From Parvibaculaceae bacterium Mf 1.05b.01 (lineage in GTDB: Bacteria; Pseudomonadota; Alphaproteobacteria; Parvibaculales; Parvibaculaceae), in the NCBI GenBank assembly GCA_000509225.1, contig BAOK01000001.1:2526914-2590913 (forward strand): DNA of 64,000 bases, read 5' to 3'. A program made the position numbers and the translations under genes. Below the pieces are notes generated by a model. It was not told the origin of the DNA. It saw only the letters and a list, made by a program, of their open reading frames with translations, and made no database searches. Positions 1 through 8,595 of this stretch are shown one piece after another. Position 1 is the first letter of the stretch, and the number at the start of each line of letters is the position of its first letter.

Positions 1-609
1 ACCAGCGGCAAAAGGAACAAGACCAATATGAATTTTGTCCAGGTCCGGGTTGTCGCCGAAGAGGATATTCACAAGAGATGTCGCAGCCTCCTTCATCGCA
101 CCAAGCTTGCCGTTTGATCCCATGGAGCCGGTATTATCAAGCACCATGACGATCTCAAGCGCCTTATTCTCTCTGGTGACTTCAATCTCACTGCCAACAT
201 CCATTTCATCGATACCGAAAACACCCAGCAGCGATGTCGGGAGGGTCGCTGTCGCAGACAAGGTGACAACATTGTCTCCAAGGTTCAGATGAAGTTCTCC
301 TGGAACACCAATCTCAGTTGTGGGGTAATTCGCATTGAAGAAGTCTTGCGCCAGTGTTTCCAGATACTCCTCTGACGCACCAGGTGACCCAGCAACAGCG
401 AGCCCGGCAGCGTCCAATGCCTGTGTCAGATGCGCCTTTACGAGGTAGGCACGCGATAGGTCGACGCCAATTCCGGCGGCGGCCATAATCGGCATCAGCG
501 CCACTGCGAAGATGATCGCGACATTGCCTTGCCTGTTGCGCCGGAACTCGCCAATTGTCGCGAGGAACTTAAACGCCGCCAGCGCCATTCTATTGCCAAT
601 CTGGTCCAT
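1..609 (-). CDS. TadG-like pilus assembly protein with VWA domain (3' end outside window)
   Basis: The visible 203 codons give a Tad/Flp pilus-associated protein of the TadG type. Residues 19-60 contain the RNRQGNVAIIFAVALMPIMAA membrane anchor typical of TadE/TadG, with a positively charged cytoplasmic N-terminus. A von Willebrand A domain begins near residue 153 with the MIDAS motif DNTGSMG (D158, S162), which binds a divalent metal and usually mediates protein contacts. The ATG at 609 has a GGAG about 11 nt upstream. The gene is divergent from the two TadE-like genes at 896 and 1480, so all three probably belong to one pilus locus. The C-terminus lies beyond position 1. Confidence 0.85.
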   Translation of the reverse strand, partial: MDQIGNRMALAAFKFLATIGEFRRNRQGNVAIIFAVALMPIMAAAGIGVDLSRAYLVKAHLTQALDAAGLAVAGSPGASEEYLETLAQDFFNANYPTTEIGVPGELHLNLGDNVVTLSATATLPTSLLGVFGIDEMDVGSEIEVTRENKALEIVMVLDNTGSMGSNGKLGAMKEAATSLVNILFGDNPDLDKIHIGLVPFAAG

Positions 610-714
610 ATTCTCATTGCTCCGTTCTCGGAACACTCCCGTGCCGGGGATTGAAATCGGGATCAGACTAGGCCGCCGGTGTTAAGGGGGCTTCAATGAC
701 GAAGGTAAATTTTG

Positions 715-792
715 GCTCAAATTGTCGCTATTTGACGGGGTGGGAAATGGATAAAATTTGAGACAAATTCGCGTCCCTTTTAGCTCAAATTG
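715..792. promoter_or_regulatory. Divergent pilus-gene promoter region with repeated GCTCAAATTG motifs
   Basis: The gap between the divergent pilus genes carries GCTCAAATTG at 715-724 and again at 783-792, with an inverted relative (AAATTTGAG) at 755-763 that also forms ATTTG-aga-CAAAT. Repeats in a shared divergent promoter suggest regulator sites. The regulator is not identified, and the TTAA-N7-TTAA pattern of CtrA is not present. Confidence 0.35.
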
Positions 793-895
793 CCCCACCA
801 AAACTGACGCTCCAGAAAACCTTTTCCCCTATTCCTCGTGAAAGGAAAGAACTGTCAAATCCTGACAGGCGCTAGGTCAAAGAGCGAGGCACCCC

Positions 896-1477
896 GTGAC
901 GTACAAGGGCACAAGAACGGGACTATTGAGGAAATGGCGACGTTTGCCGGCCTCTCAGTCCTATAGGCAGGATGAAGGCGGCAGCGTGGCGGTCGAAATG
1001 GGCCTCGTCGCATTCCCCTTCTTTGCACTCCTTTTCGCGCTGATTGAGACAACGCTCATCTTCTTTGCCTCTGTGGCCATGGAGGGGGCAATGGAAGATG
1101 CTGCCCGCATGGTGCGGACTGGCATTGCGCATAATGACGGCATGAATGCTGCGGAATTCAAGACCGAGATCTGCACCAAGAGTCCGCTGTTCTTTAACTG
1201 CGACCAGAAGCTGATTGTCGATGTGAGGACGTTCGACGAGTTCGGCGCCGTCAACGCTGACAGCCCGATCGATGAGAATGGGAATCTCTCAAACAATTTC
1301 CAATATAATATCGGCGGTGCAGGCGATGTGGTCCTGGTTCGGGCGTTCTATGTCTGGGACGTGTTGACACCTATCGGTATTGGACTTGAGAACATGTCCG
1401 GCGGCAATCGCCTGATCGCATCCAGTTCAGTATTCCGTAATGAGCCATTCGGTGAAATTCTGGCAGGAGGCGTTTGA
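896..1477 (+). CDS. TadE-like pilus assembly protein
   Basis: A 193-residue TadE family protein. After a basic N-terminus it has the diagnostic EGGSVAVEMGLVAFPFFALL stretch at about residues 27-47: a Glu at the start of a hydrophobic helix, resembling the prepilin class. A periplasmic domain follows (residues 70-193). TadE-type pseudopilins are membrane-anchored minor components of the Tad secretion/pilus machine. The start is GTG at 896 with a weak GCGAGGC upstream; an in-frame TTG at 926 is an alternative. The stop lies 2 nt before the next gene's start, so the two are co-transcribed. Confidence 0.82.
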   Translation: MTYKGTRTGLLRKWRRLPASQSYRQDEGGSVAVEMGLVAFPFFALLFALIETTLIFFASVAMEGAMEDAARMVRTGIAHNDGMNAAEFKTEICTKSPLFFNCDQKLIVDVRTFDEFGAVNADSPIDENGNLSNNFQYNIGGAGDVVLVRAFYVWDVLTPIGIGLENMSGGNRLIASSSVFRNEPFGEILAGGV

Positions 1478-1479
1478 TC

Positions 1480-2031
1480 ATGGCCCTTTTCTTCTCCAAG
1501 ACCAGTTCTCTCGCGCGGACCTTGTTCAAAAGAAATGAGGGCACCTCATCGGTTGAGTTTGCGCTCCTGTTACCACTGATGCTCTCCATTTACTTTGGAG
1601 CGGTCGAATTCAGTAATGCGCTGCTCGCTGACCGGAAGCTCAATAAAACAGGAAGTGCTGTGGCTGATCTGGTCGCACAGGCGGTTGTGATCGACGATAA
1701 CCTGATGGATGACATATTCGACGCCAGCACGACCATTATGGAACCGTTTGGCTCAACCACGCTGACGGTCGTGGTCGCCAGCGTTGTCGCTGATGAAAAC
1801 AGTGTTACGACGGTTGACTGGAGCGACGCTCTGAACGGGACAGCTTTTGCGCCCGGCTCGCCCTATGTATTGCCCGCTGGCCTCGCTGCTGCGGGCTCCA
1901 GCGTAATCGTTGCCGAGGCTACATACACCTACACATCTCCCATCGGACAGTATCTGACGGGTGGCATTACATTCACCAATCAGTATTTTCTGCGCCCCCG
2001 CCGGACGTCTGCGGTCGGCCGCACAAGCTAA
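1480..2031 (+). CDS. TadE/TadF-like pilus assembly protein
   Basis: A second TadE-family protein, 183 residues from the ATG at 1480, which has GCAGGAGG 9 nt upstream; an in-frame TTG at 1474 lies too close to that site. Residues 17-45 hold NEGTSSVEFALLLPLMLSIY, the conserved Glu-containing anchor. The rest is a periplasmic domain rich in Ala, Thr and Val. It follows the first TadE gene by 2 nt and probably forms a membrane heterocomplex with it and the TadG-like protein on the other strand. Confidence 0.8.
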   Translation: MALFFSKTSSLARTLFKRNEGTSSVEFALLLPLMLSIYFGAVEFSNALLADRKLNKTGSAVADLVAQAVVIDDNLMDDIFDASTTIMEPFGSTTLTVVVASVVADENSVTTVDWSDALNGTAFAPGSPYVLPAGLAAAGSSVIVAEATYTYTSPIGQYLTGGITFTNQYFLRPRRTSAVGRTS

Positions 2032-2097
2032 CATCAACCCTTCAGGATTGATTAACCATGTTTCTCATTTAGGTGATGCAAACATGTCGCAGGTGGC

Positions 2098-2157
2098 TTT
2101 TTGCCCCTCATTTGAGGCGGTGAGTGATTGAGACTCACAAGCCCCTGGGAGCAAAAA
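2098..2157. other. Potential three-way-junction RNA/DNA structure
   Basis: An outer stem TTTTTGC (2098-2104) / GCAAAAA (2151-2157) encloses two hairpins: CCTC-attt-GAGG (2106-2117) and GTGAGT-7 nt-ACTCAC (2120-2138). It lies after the second TadE gene and before tRNA-Ser. It does not look like a standard terminator, because no T-run follows the stem on either strand. A small RNA or 3' UTR structure is possible; the strand is undetermined. Confidence 0.35.
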
Positions 2158-2246
2158 TACGCCGATCCGACGGGGCGGTCGGTCCAGTCAAAAATGAGTC
2201 AGCTTGTCTGACATAATTGTAAGTGTTTGAATCTGAAGGAAAATGG

Positions 2247-2337
2247 TGGCGGAGAGAGAGGGATTCGAACCCTCGAGACGGGATTACCGCCTACACGCTT
2301 TCCAAGCGTGCGCCTTCAGCCACTCGGCCACCTCTCC
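2247..2337 (-). tRNA. tRNA-Ser (anticodon GGA)
   Basis: On the minus strand the molecule starts GGAGAGG and ends CTCTCC-G-CCA with encoded CCA. The acceptor stem GGAGAGG pairs with TCTCTCC. The anticodon arm is ACGC-TT-GGA-AA-GCGT, giving GGA for UCC/UCU serine codons. A long variable arm and the T arm GAGGG-TTCGAAT-CCCTC are both visible. The 91-nt length with CCA suits a type II serine tRNA. Confidence 0.97.
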
Positions 2338-2497
2338 GCAGTCAGCGGCTTCTTAACCACCTGATTTGGCGCGCAATATACCCCACGCCCCTTTTGAATC
2401 AACACCTGTAAGCGTTCGTCGCAAAATCATCGCAACGCGAGATCTTGTCGTTTGTCGCTTCAGCAGTTACCGTTTCGTTAAGTCGTGATATGTCGCG

Positions 2498-2818
2498 ATG
2501 AGTAAATGGCTGGGGGGCCAAAGAATAATGATCGTTTTCAGGCTAATCGGACTTATCTTTATTGCAGCTGCGCTCATGGTATTGGGTGCAGACGGAATAC
2601 AGACACTCGAAGCCGGGGAAGTAAAAATCCGCTCCTTGGGTGAGTTATGGACCTTGCTTCATCCCGCAACATTGGAATCAACAAACGCGTGGGCAGCCGA
2701 AACACTGCCAGGTGTTGTTGCAGATCCAGGATTTACGTCACTTCTGACATTCCCGTCTTGGGCTGTGTTTGGCGTGATTGGTATCCTGATCGCATTCCTC
2801 TTTCGTCGTCGCGACTAA
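2498..2818 (+). CDS. Small membrane protein, paralogue of the next gene
   Basis: A 106-residue protein of unknown function with two predicted membrane helices: residues 11-30 (MIVFRLIGLIFIAAALMVLG) and 86-102, ending in the basic anchor FRRRD. The middle section (residues 45-80, with GELWTLLHP) should be periplasmic. The second helix and the spacing match the protein encoded at 2918, so the two look like a tandem duplication. A start at 2528 (Met11) is also plausible, because the GGGGGG tract lies ahead of it. I do not recognise a function. Confidence 0.6.
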   Translation: MSKWLGGQRIMIVFRLIGLIFIAAALMVLGADGIQTLEAGEVKIRSLGELWTLLHPATLESTNAWAAETLPGVVADPGFTSLLTFPSWAVFGVIGILIAFLFRRRD

Positions 2819-2917
2819 ATATCTTCCAGACTCGGTGGCCCGGCGAACGCTTTGGGGGAAGTTTTCGCATTGTAGGACGCCCGCATAACGGAGCATGCTC
2901 TCGGGCATCGCTCCGTT

Positions 2918-3250
2918 ATGCACTTCTATTGGACATTCATTGTGCGGCTTCTACTGACACTCTTATCGGGCGCTTTTGCTCTGGCGGCTCTGGGTGCAGG
3001 TCTCTTTGACCTGTTCGGGGCTCCTGCGCGCAGCGGCTTCTTCCATACAGGTGGTGAGATCTGGTTCTCTCTGTCGCCCGACAGTCTCAATCTGATGCAG
3101 GCTGTGACCCAGCGCTACGTGTCGCCTGAATTGTGGGACCCGACCATCGTGGCGGTGCTGAAGCTGCCCGCTATCCTCTCTCTAGGATTGCTTGCGGCTA
3201 TCTTTGGCGCCTATCCAATCCTGCGAAAGCTTACGCGGTCTCGCGCCTAA
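2918..3250 (+). CDS. Small membrane protein, paralogue of the previous gene
   Basis: A 110-residue protein of unknown function with N-terminal and C-terminal membrane helices (about residues 7-30 and 83-100) and a polar section with GGEIWFSLSPDSLNL between them. That section aligns by eye with GELWTLLHPATLES of the upstream neighbour, and both proteins end in a basic tail. It lies about 100 nt downstream in the same direction. The start ATG has no strong ribosome site. Confidence 0.6.
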   Translation: MHFYWTFIVRLLLTLLSGAFALAALGAGLFDLFGAPARSGFFHTGGEIWFSLSPDSLNLMQAVTQRYVSPELWDPTIVAVLKLPAILSLGLLAAIFGAYPILRKLTRSRA

Positions 3251-3290
3251 CCTGAGCAAGAAACTCGCCGAGCGTGCGTCTCTACCCGGT

Positions 3291-3458
3291 CGCATTTTCG
3301 AACCACAAAAGTCTGCAACTTTTTCTGAAAGTGCTCGGGTCTCAACCCGGTCGCATTTTCGAACCACAAAAGTCTGCAACTTTTGTTGAAAATGCTCGAG
3401 TCTCAACCCGGTCGCATTTTCGAACCACAAAAGTCTGCAACTTTTGCTGAAAATGCTC
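3291..3458. repeat. Three tandem copies (61-bp period) of a dispersed palindromic element
   Basis: CGCATTTTCGAACCACAAAA...CTGAAAATGCTC occurs at 3291-3336, 3352-3397 and 3413-3458, separated by nearly identical spacers (tctcaacccggt), so the period is 61 bp. The third copy touches the lepA stop codon. Each copy has GCATTTT / AAAATGC arms like the single copies elsewhere in the window. Copies 2 and 3 differ at only a few bases, which indicates recent duplication or homogenisation. Confidence 0.9.
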
Positions 3459-5261
3459 CTAATTCTCGTCCATCTTCAGAGCAGCAATGAAGGCTTCCTG
3501 AGGGATGTCGACGCGTCCGAACTGGCGCATCTTTTTCTTCCCCTCTTTCTGCTTGTCCAGAAGCTTGCGCTTCCGGCTGACATCGCCGCCGTAACATTTC
3601 GCCGTCACGTCTTTGCGCATCGCGGCAATCGTCTCGCGCGCCACAATGCGCCCGCCAAGGGCGGCCTGGATCGGCACTTTGAAGAGGTGACGTGGGATCA
3701 ACTCTTTCAGTTTCTCACACATGGCCCGACCGCGTTGTTCCGCCCGGGAGCGATGAACAATGGTGGCCAACGCGTCCACCGGCTCTTCATTTACCAGGAT
3801 CGACATTTTGACGAGGTCATCTTCCTCATAGCTTTCAATCTGATAGTCGAAGCTTGCATATCCGCGCGTCACCGACTTCAGACGGTCATAGAAATCGATG
3901 ACTACTTCGTTGAGCGGCAGCCGATAGACGACCATTGCCCGCGAACCGGCATAGGTGAGATCAATCTGGGATCCGCGCCGGTCCTCGCAAAGCTTCAGTA
4001 CAGCACCCAGATACTCATCTGGGACCAGGATCGTTGCTTTGATCCACGGCTCTTCAATGTGGTCGATCTTCATCACATCAGGCATATCAGCCGGATTGTG
4101 CATTTCTTCCATCGTCCCATCGGTCATATGGAGGTGGTAGATCACACTTGGCGCTGTGGTGATGAGATCAATGTTGAACTCACGCTCGATCCGCTCGCGC
4201 ACAATCTCCAAATGGAGAAGCCCCAGAAAACCGCAGCGGAAGCCGAAACCGAGCGCTGCACTGGTTTCCATCTCAAACTCAAAACTTGAATCGTTCAGCC
4301 GCAGCTTCGCCATCGCCTCACGCAAATCTTCAAATTGAGCTGCATCTACCGGGAAGAGACCACAGAAGACAACCGGCTGGGCCGGATGGAAGCCGCCAAG
4401 TGCTGTCTCGCAAGGCCGTCGTTCATCCGTGATGGTATCGCCAACAGCGGTGTCGGCCACCTCTTTGATGGAGGCTGTAAAGAAACCAATCTCTCCGGCT
4501 TTCAGCGACGGCAGGTTTTCCTTCTTCGGCCGGAACATGCCAACCTGATCCACAGGGTACACACCACCTGTGGCCATCATCTTGATGCGTTGACCTTTTT
4601 TGAGCTCGCCATCCACGACCCGTACAAGCACGACCACGCCTAAATAGGCGTCATACCAGCTGTCGACCAGCATCGCCTTCAAAGGCGCTGAGCGGTCTCC
4701 TTCAGGCGGCGGCAGCTTGGTGACAATGGCTTCCAGCACATCGTCAATGCCGAGGCCCGACTTTGCCGAGATCTCCACAGCGTCGCTAGCATCCAGACCG
4801 ATTACATCTTCAATCTGTTGGCGCACCCGGTCGGGCTCAGCTGCTGGCAAATCAATCTTGTTCAGCACAGGCACGATCTCATGATCGACCTCAATGGCGG
4901 TATAGACATTGGCGAGGGTCTGCGCTTCCACTCCCTGGCTCGCATCAACGACCAGGAGCGACCCCTCACAGGCGGCCAGCGACCGGTTCACCTCATAGGC
5001 GAAATCTACATGGCCGGGTGTGTCGATCAGATTGAGCTCATAGGTGATCCCATCCGCTGCCTTGTAGTCCAGACGGACGGTCTGGGCCTTGATGGTAATG
5101 CCTCGCTCCCGCTCGATATCCATGCTGTCGAGCACCTGCTCCTTCATCTCACGTTGCGTGAGACCGCCACAGGTCTGGATCAACCGGTCGGCCAGCGTGG
5201 ATTTGCCGTGGTCAATATGGGCGATGATGGAGAAATTACGAATATGGGCGAGGTCTGTCAT
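3459..5261 (-). CDS. lepA: Elongation factor 4 (LepA), ribosome back-translocase GTPase
   Basis: A 600-residue GTPase with the LepA domain order: G domain with P-loop AHIDHGKST (14-22), [14 protein letters not shown] switch I region, DTPGH and NKID motifs, then EF-G-like domains and the LepA-specific C-terminal domain with [25 protein letters not shown]. It binds ribosomes, promotes back-translocation and is thought to help ribosome biogenesis under stress. Length is normal for the family. The ATG at 5261 is the first Met of the conserved [20 protein letters not shown] start. Repeats follow directly after its stop. Confidence 0.98.
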   Translation of the reverse strand: MTDLAHIRNFSIIAHIDHGKSTLADRLIQTCGGLTQREMKEQVLDSMDIERERGITIKAQTVRLDYKAADGITYELNLIDTPGHVDFAYEVNRSLAACEGSLLVVDASQGVEAQTLANVYTAIEVDHEIVPVLNKIDLPAAEPDRVRQQIEDVIGLDASDAVEISAKSGLGIDDVLEAIVTKLPPPEGDRSAPLKAMLVDSWYDAYLGVVVLVRVVDGELKKGQRIKMMATGGVYPVDQVGMFRPKKENLPSLKAGEIGFFTASIKEVADTAVGDTITDERRPCETALGGFHPAQPVVFCGLFPVDAAQFEDLREAMAKLRLNDSSFEFEMETSAALGFGFRCGFLGLLHLEIVRERIEREFNIDLITTAPSVIYHLHMTDGTMEEMHNPADMPDVMKIDHIEEPWIKATILVPDEYLGAVLKLCEDRRGSQIDLTYAGSRAMVVYRLPLNEVVIDFYDRLKSVTRGYASFDYQIESYEEDDLVKMSILVNEEPVDALATIVHRSRAEQRGRAMCEKLKELIPRHLFKVPIQAALGGRIVARETIAAMRKDVTAKCYGGDVSRKRKLLDKQKEGKKKMRQFGRVDIPQEAFIAALKMDEN

Positions 5262-5346
5262 GGGCGCGATATATCACTGCTAGCCCCTCTTTCCAACATT
5301 ATAGAATAGGTAGCAGAGCCGCGCGCTCGGCGGACCAAGGCGCGCT

Positions 5347-6183
5347 CTATTCGGACCCATCGCCCCCAGCCCAATTCGCCGGACGTTTCTCCATCCAGGC
5401 CTTAATGCCTTCTTTGTAGTCAGGGTGCTGCGCCATCTCCTCCAGAAGGCGCTCAGCCTCCTCTACAGCCGCGCCAGCGCTCCTGTGCTGGTCGCTATAG
5501 ACCTGCCATTTGGTCTCCCTGAGCGAGCCAGGGGCTGACTGGGTCAGCATCTGGGCATATTCATAAACGGCGGGCATGAGCGCTTCTGGCTCCAGACATT
5601 TGTTTAGGAATCCCATCTCCATTGCTTCTTCAGCCAAAAAGACCCGGGAAGACAGAAGCAGGTCATTTGCATGGGTAAGCCCGACAATCCGGGGCAGGAC
5701 CCAGGAGAGGCCGAATTCGGCCGGGAAGTTGAAGCGACCATGCGCGGTCGTGAATTTGGCCCCTTTCACCGCAAATCTTAGATCTGCAAAGGCCGCGAGG
5801 ACCACGCCAATGCCGGCAGCCGCGCCATTTATTGCGGCTATTACCGGTTTTGAGAGACCAAAATGGTAGGCAAAAGTCGCGTCAAACTCATCGCGGATGC
5901 CATAGCCCGGCCTGGAAATATCATCGGTGGTACCGCTGTCATAGCGGCCCTTCTCGGAATGACCTTCCAGCGCAGCCGTATCCGCCCCCGCGCAAAAGGC
6001 TTTGCCCTCGGGATCGCCTGTCACAATGATCACGCGCACATCTTTGTCATGGTCAAGCTCGGTCAGGACATGGCGGTATTCCGTATGCATCCGCCCGGTC
6101 CAGGCGTTGCGTCGATGGGGTCTCGACAAAAAGACAGTAGCGATCTGACTTTCACGCTCGACCTTGATCGTTTTGAGTTCCAT
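5347..6183 (-). CDS. Enoyl-CoA hydratase/isomerase family protein
   Basis: A 278-residue crotonase-fold protein. NGAAAGIGVVLAAFADLRFA (about 119-138) holds the oxyanion-hole region, and HGRFNFPAEFGLSWVLPRIVG carries the usual active-site loop with a Glu. Substrate specificity cannot be read: the family includes hydratases, isomerases and hydrolases acting on acyl-CoAs. It precedes a K+ channel gene in the same direction (28 nt gap), which may be simple co-transcription. Length is normal. Confidence 0.85.
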   Translation of the reverse strand: MELKTIKVERESQIATVFLSRPHRRNAWTGRMHTEYRHVLTELDHDKDVRVIIVTGDPEGKAFCAGADTAALEGHSEKGRYDSGTTDDISRPGYGIRDEFDATFAYHFGLSKPVIAAINGAAAGIGVVLAAFADLRFAVKGAKFTTAHGRFNFPAEFGLSWVLPRIVGLTHANDLLLSSRVFLAEEAMEMGFLNKCLEPEALMPAVYEYAQMLTQSAPGSLRETKWQVYSDQHRSAGAAVEEAERLLEEMAQHPDYKEGIKAWMEKRPANWAGGDGSE

Positions 6184-6211
6184 CGCTTAGCTCCTGTCTG
6201 GTGTCAGAAAT

Positions 6212-7009
6212 TCATTTCGCGCGCCGATCAGCCTCAAGTCGCTCCATAAACGCGCCTGCAATAATGCCCGAGGGCAAGGCGATGATCCCAATTCCGATCA
6301 GGGCGATCACCCCCGCGAGCATTTGACCCAGGCCCGTCACCGGATAGGCATCGCCATATCCCACTGTTGTGAGCGTCACAACCGCCCACCATAGGGACCT
6401 GCTGATGGAGCCGAAATATTCTGGGTTAACTGCGCCTTCGGCATAATAAATGGCGACAGCTGCAAAATAGACCGACGTTATTGAGAGGAAAAAGCTGATC
6501 AGCAATTGGCGCCAGACGGACTCGATCACATCCACCAACATCTGGGCTGCCGGCACAAATCGAGCGAGCTTCACCAATCGCATCAGTCGGACGGCCTTCA
6601 AGCCTTCGACAGAGAAAGGGATCTCAATACCCGCCGACACGAGTGCGACAATCAAGAGCTCCGGCGCAAATGCCAGAAAATCAACAATCAGCCAGAAGCG
6701 GCCTGCATACCGCGCCCGTTCAGCAACGCCGCGAATCCCCCGCGTCTCTCCCGCCGCCCAAAGGCGCAATAGAAACTCAATGCCAAAGACACAGAGAATA
6801 ATCAGGTTGGCTGAATTGAGCGCCTCGGCCCATGGGCCCGCAAGTGCTGGCTCCGTTTCCAGGGTGAACAGCACCACGCTGGAGAAGATCAGGACAATCA
6901 GGATCCAGTTGGTCGGCGACAAGCCAGGCTTGTCCCAGGAGTCGATGGTAAGCTGGCGGTCGACCACCCGTCTGAGCCAGTTGCCGTTCGCTGATGATGA
7001 TGTCTGCAT
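6212..7009 (-). CDS. Voltage-gated potassium channel (Kv type)
   Basis: A 265-residue protein with six membrane segments. The selectivity filter TVGYGD is at 215-220 between two pore helices. S4 carries regularly spaced charges (R141, R144, K147, R150), the mark of a voltage sensor, so this is a KvAP-like tetrameric K+ channel and not a two-helix pore. The short cytoplasmic tail (ERLEADRRAK) has no RCK domain. The ATG at 7009 gives MQTSSSANGN; the ribosome site GGAGGGGAC lies just upstream on the minus strand. Confidence 0.92.
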   Translation of the reverse strand: MQTSSSANGNWLRRVVDRQLTIDSWDKPGLSPTNWILIVLIFSSVVLFTLETEPALAGPWAEALNSANLIILCVFGIEFLLRLWAAGETRGIRGVAERARYAGRFWLIVDFLAFAPELLIVALVSAGIEIPFSVEGLKAVRLMRLVKLARFVPAAQMLVDVIESVWRQLLISFFLSITSVYFAAVAIYYAEGAVNPEYFGSISRSLWWAVVTLTTVGYGDAYPVTGLGQMLAGVIALIGIGIIALPSGIIAGAFMERLEADRRAK

Positions 7010-7027
7010 GTCCCCTCCGCTCCATCT

Positions 7028-7063
7028 GTTTTAAAGCGGTAGCGAAGGGTTTTAAAGCGGTAG
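7028..7063. repeat. 15-bp direct repeat pair, 21-bp spacing
   Basis: GTTTTAAAGCGGTAG is present at 7028-7042 and 7049-7063, between the GST gene's stop and the K+ channel's start. The 21-bp period equals two helical turns, as in paired regulator sites, but the element could equally be a fragment of a dispersed repeat. Confidence 0.5.
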
Positions 7064-7107
7064 TGCGCAAAAGGACCTGTTTGAGACCAACCTTGCGCAT
7101 CCTTACG

Positions 7108-7749
7108 TTAGGCAGCCTCGATGCCATGGGAATTCAGAAAGACTGTCATGGGTTCCACCACCCGTTGCACTGCAGAACGTGCTCCTACCCGATGATGCCA
7201 CTCGGTTAGGCGGGGGCATGCGGCGGGAATGGCTTCACCCAGGAACCCGGCAAAGTAGGATGCCATATAGAAGGCAATATCTGCATAGGTGTAGTCACCG
7301 ATCAGATAATCCCCTATCAGCCCGCTCTCGGCTCTGGCGTAGAATGCCTGTATCGCGACACGCGCGGCAGCAACTCCCTCAGGGCCGACGCGCTGTGCAC
7401 CAGCTGGCATGAGAGAGACAATGTTTGGAAAAAAGACTTCGTCCGATGTCAGTTCAGCCAGGCGTGCTCTCGCCCTTTGTTTATCGTCCTTAGGCCACAG
7501 AGGCGGCTTTGGCTGCACATCCTCCAGATATTCGAAAATCTGGGTTGAATCGAAAATCTCCAGGTCACCATCAACAAGGACCGGCACCTGTTCCTTCGGG
7601 TTGACCCGTTTCACGACTTCATGTTTAGGCGCGTAAAGTTCACGAAGAGAAAAAGGGACAAATTCGAGATCAAAGTCGATCCCTTTTTCATGGCAAGCGA
7701 TCTCGGCTTTCGCCCCAAACATGCTGAGCGGACCGGAATAGAGTTTCAT
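7108..7749 (-). CDS. Glutathione S-transferase family protein
   Basis: A 213-residue soluble GST. The thioredoxin-like N-terminal domain starts MKLYSGPLSMFGAKAEIACHEKG, with a Ser/Tyr catalytic region at residues 4-9, the cis-proline motif VPVL (about 55-58) and the glutathione-binding DST about ten residues later. The helical C-terminal domain spans about 85-205. Such proteins conjugate glutathione to electrophiles or act in aromatic breakdown; the substrate cannot be told. The gene stands alone, about 100 nt upstream of the K+ channel gene. Confidence 0.85.
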   Translation of the reverse strand: MKLYSGPLSMFGAKAEIACHEKGIDFDLEFVPFSLRELYAPKHEVVKRVNPKEQVPVLVDGDLEIFDSTQIFEYLEDVQPKPPLWPKDDKQRARARLAELTSDEVFFPNIVSLMPAGAQRVGPEGVAAARVAIQAFYARAESGLIGDYLIGDYTYADIAFYMASYFAGFLGEAIPAACPRLTEWHHRVGARSAVQRVVEPMTVFLNSHGIEAA

Positions 7750-7902
7750 TGCGACATCTCCCTAAGGTTTCGATGATGATGTCAGCAAGATCTGGCGGGC
7801 TGCAGCGCCAATTGGCGGGTTGTCTGTCAAACCATTCGCTTGAACCTCTTGAGGAAGCTCCGGTAAATTACACGCTCAGTGCCACGCAGTTGCGGAGTAG
7901 TT

Positions 7903-8214
7903 ATGCGTTCCTTTGTTGTCCTTTCTACAAGTCTTGTTTTTCTTTCTACAGCCGTCATTGCTGACGACGCGAAACCCGCGATTGACTTATCAACGCAGAG
8001 CGACTCGTTTGTTGTTGAGGAAGAGTATCAATCCATCCGTCCTGGTGCGATGGACGAACGCTTCGAACGGGAAGAAGGCGTAGGTGGTACCAGCGTCAAC
8101 CTCTCCTACGATGAAGATCAGCCGGAACGTGACGAGTATGGCATCATTCGGGAGATTGAGGGGCCCGCGACAACTGACTATTCCAAGCCGCCTCAACTTC
8201 AATCAGACAATTGA
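7903..8214 (+). CDS. Small exported protein of unknown function
   Basis: A 103-residue protein from the ATG at 7903, chosen because it begins a clean signal peptide, MRSFVVLSTSLVFLSTAVIA|DD; an earlier in-frame Met would add nonhydrophobic residues. The mature part is short, very acidic and probably disordered (EEEYQSIRPGAMDERFEREEG; YDEDQPERDEYG). No family recognised. Its 3' end overlaps the convergent membrane-protein gene by 12 bp. Confidence 0.6.
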   Translation: MRSFVVLSTSLVFLSTAVIADDAKPAIDLSTQSDSFVVEEEYQSIRPGAMDERFEREEGVGGTSVNLSYDEDQPERDEYGIIREIEGPATTDYSKPPQLQSDN

Positions 8215-8583
8215 CGTCGCAGCGGCTCCTCCCATCGCGCCGGCGATGGCCAGAAAAATGTACCCCTGTCGCATTGCCGTCCAGGACTGACAGAGGACAC
8301 GGGAAACAACAAGACACAGAACGCCGAGCAGCGCTGCATGGACAGCGCCAAAGGCAATTGCACCTGTCAGCAAAGCATGGCTGAAAAACGCGCCAGACAA
8401 AGCCAACAGACAATGTAGCGCAAGCCAGACACTCACTGCATGCCAGGTGAGGCTCTCCAGGGCCTTCGGAAATCCAGTAAGAGCCGCCTGCATCTCAGCG
8501 TGGACGGTGCGTCCAGCCAAGAAGACATGGATCACAACGCCACCGGCCAGCAGAACTGCTGCAACCATCGCATACAGGTTCAT
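8203..8583 (-). CDS. Four-helix inner membrane protein, second gene of TetR-linked pair
   Basis: A 126-residue integral membrane protein with four hydrophobic stretches (about 3-23, 45-65, 70-95, 105-125) and few charged residues. The function is not recognised. It follows the 8596-8979 gene by 12 nt in the same direction, and both lie downstream of the palindromic operators, so the pair is probably a TetR-controlled operon. A transporter or membrane-modifying role would be a guess. Confidence 0.6.
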   Translation of the reverse strand: MNLYAMVAAVLLAGGVVIHVFLAGRTVHAEMQAALTGFPKALESLTWHAVSVWLALHCLLALSGAFFSHALLTGAIAFGAVHAALLGVLCLVVSRVLCQSWTAMRQGYIFLAIAGAMGGAAATSIV

Positions 8584-8595
8584 ACCGCGCCTCTC

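Noticed and set aside
3291-3458. Regularly spaced repeats resembling a CRISPR array
   Set aside because: The spacers between the three copies are near-identical, the repeat unit is palindromic and there are no cas genes, so it is a tandem duplication.
3444-4289. Open 281-codon frame on the plus strand across lepA
   Set aside because: It is antisense to the conserved lepA reading frame, has no family resemblance and exists because of codon bias. The same applies to the long antisense frame at 4818-5309.
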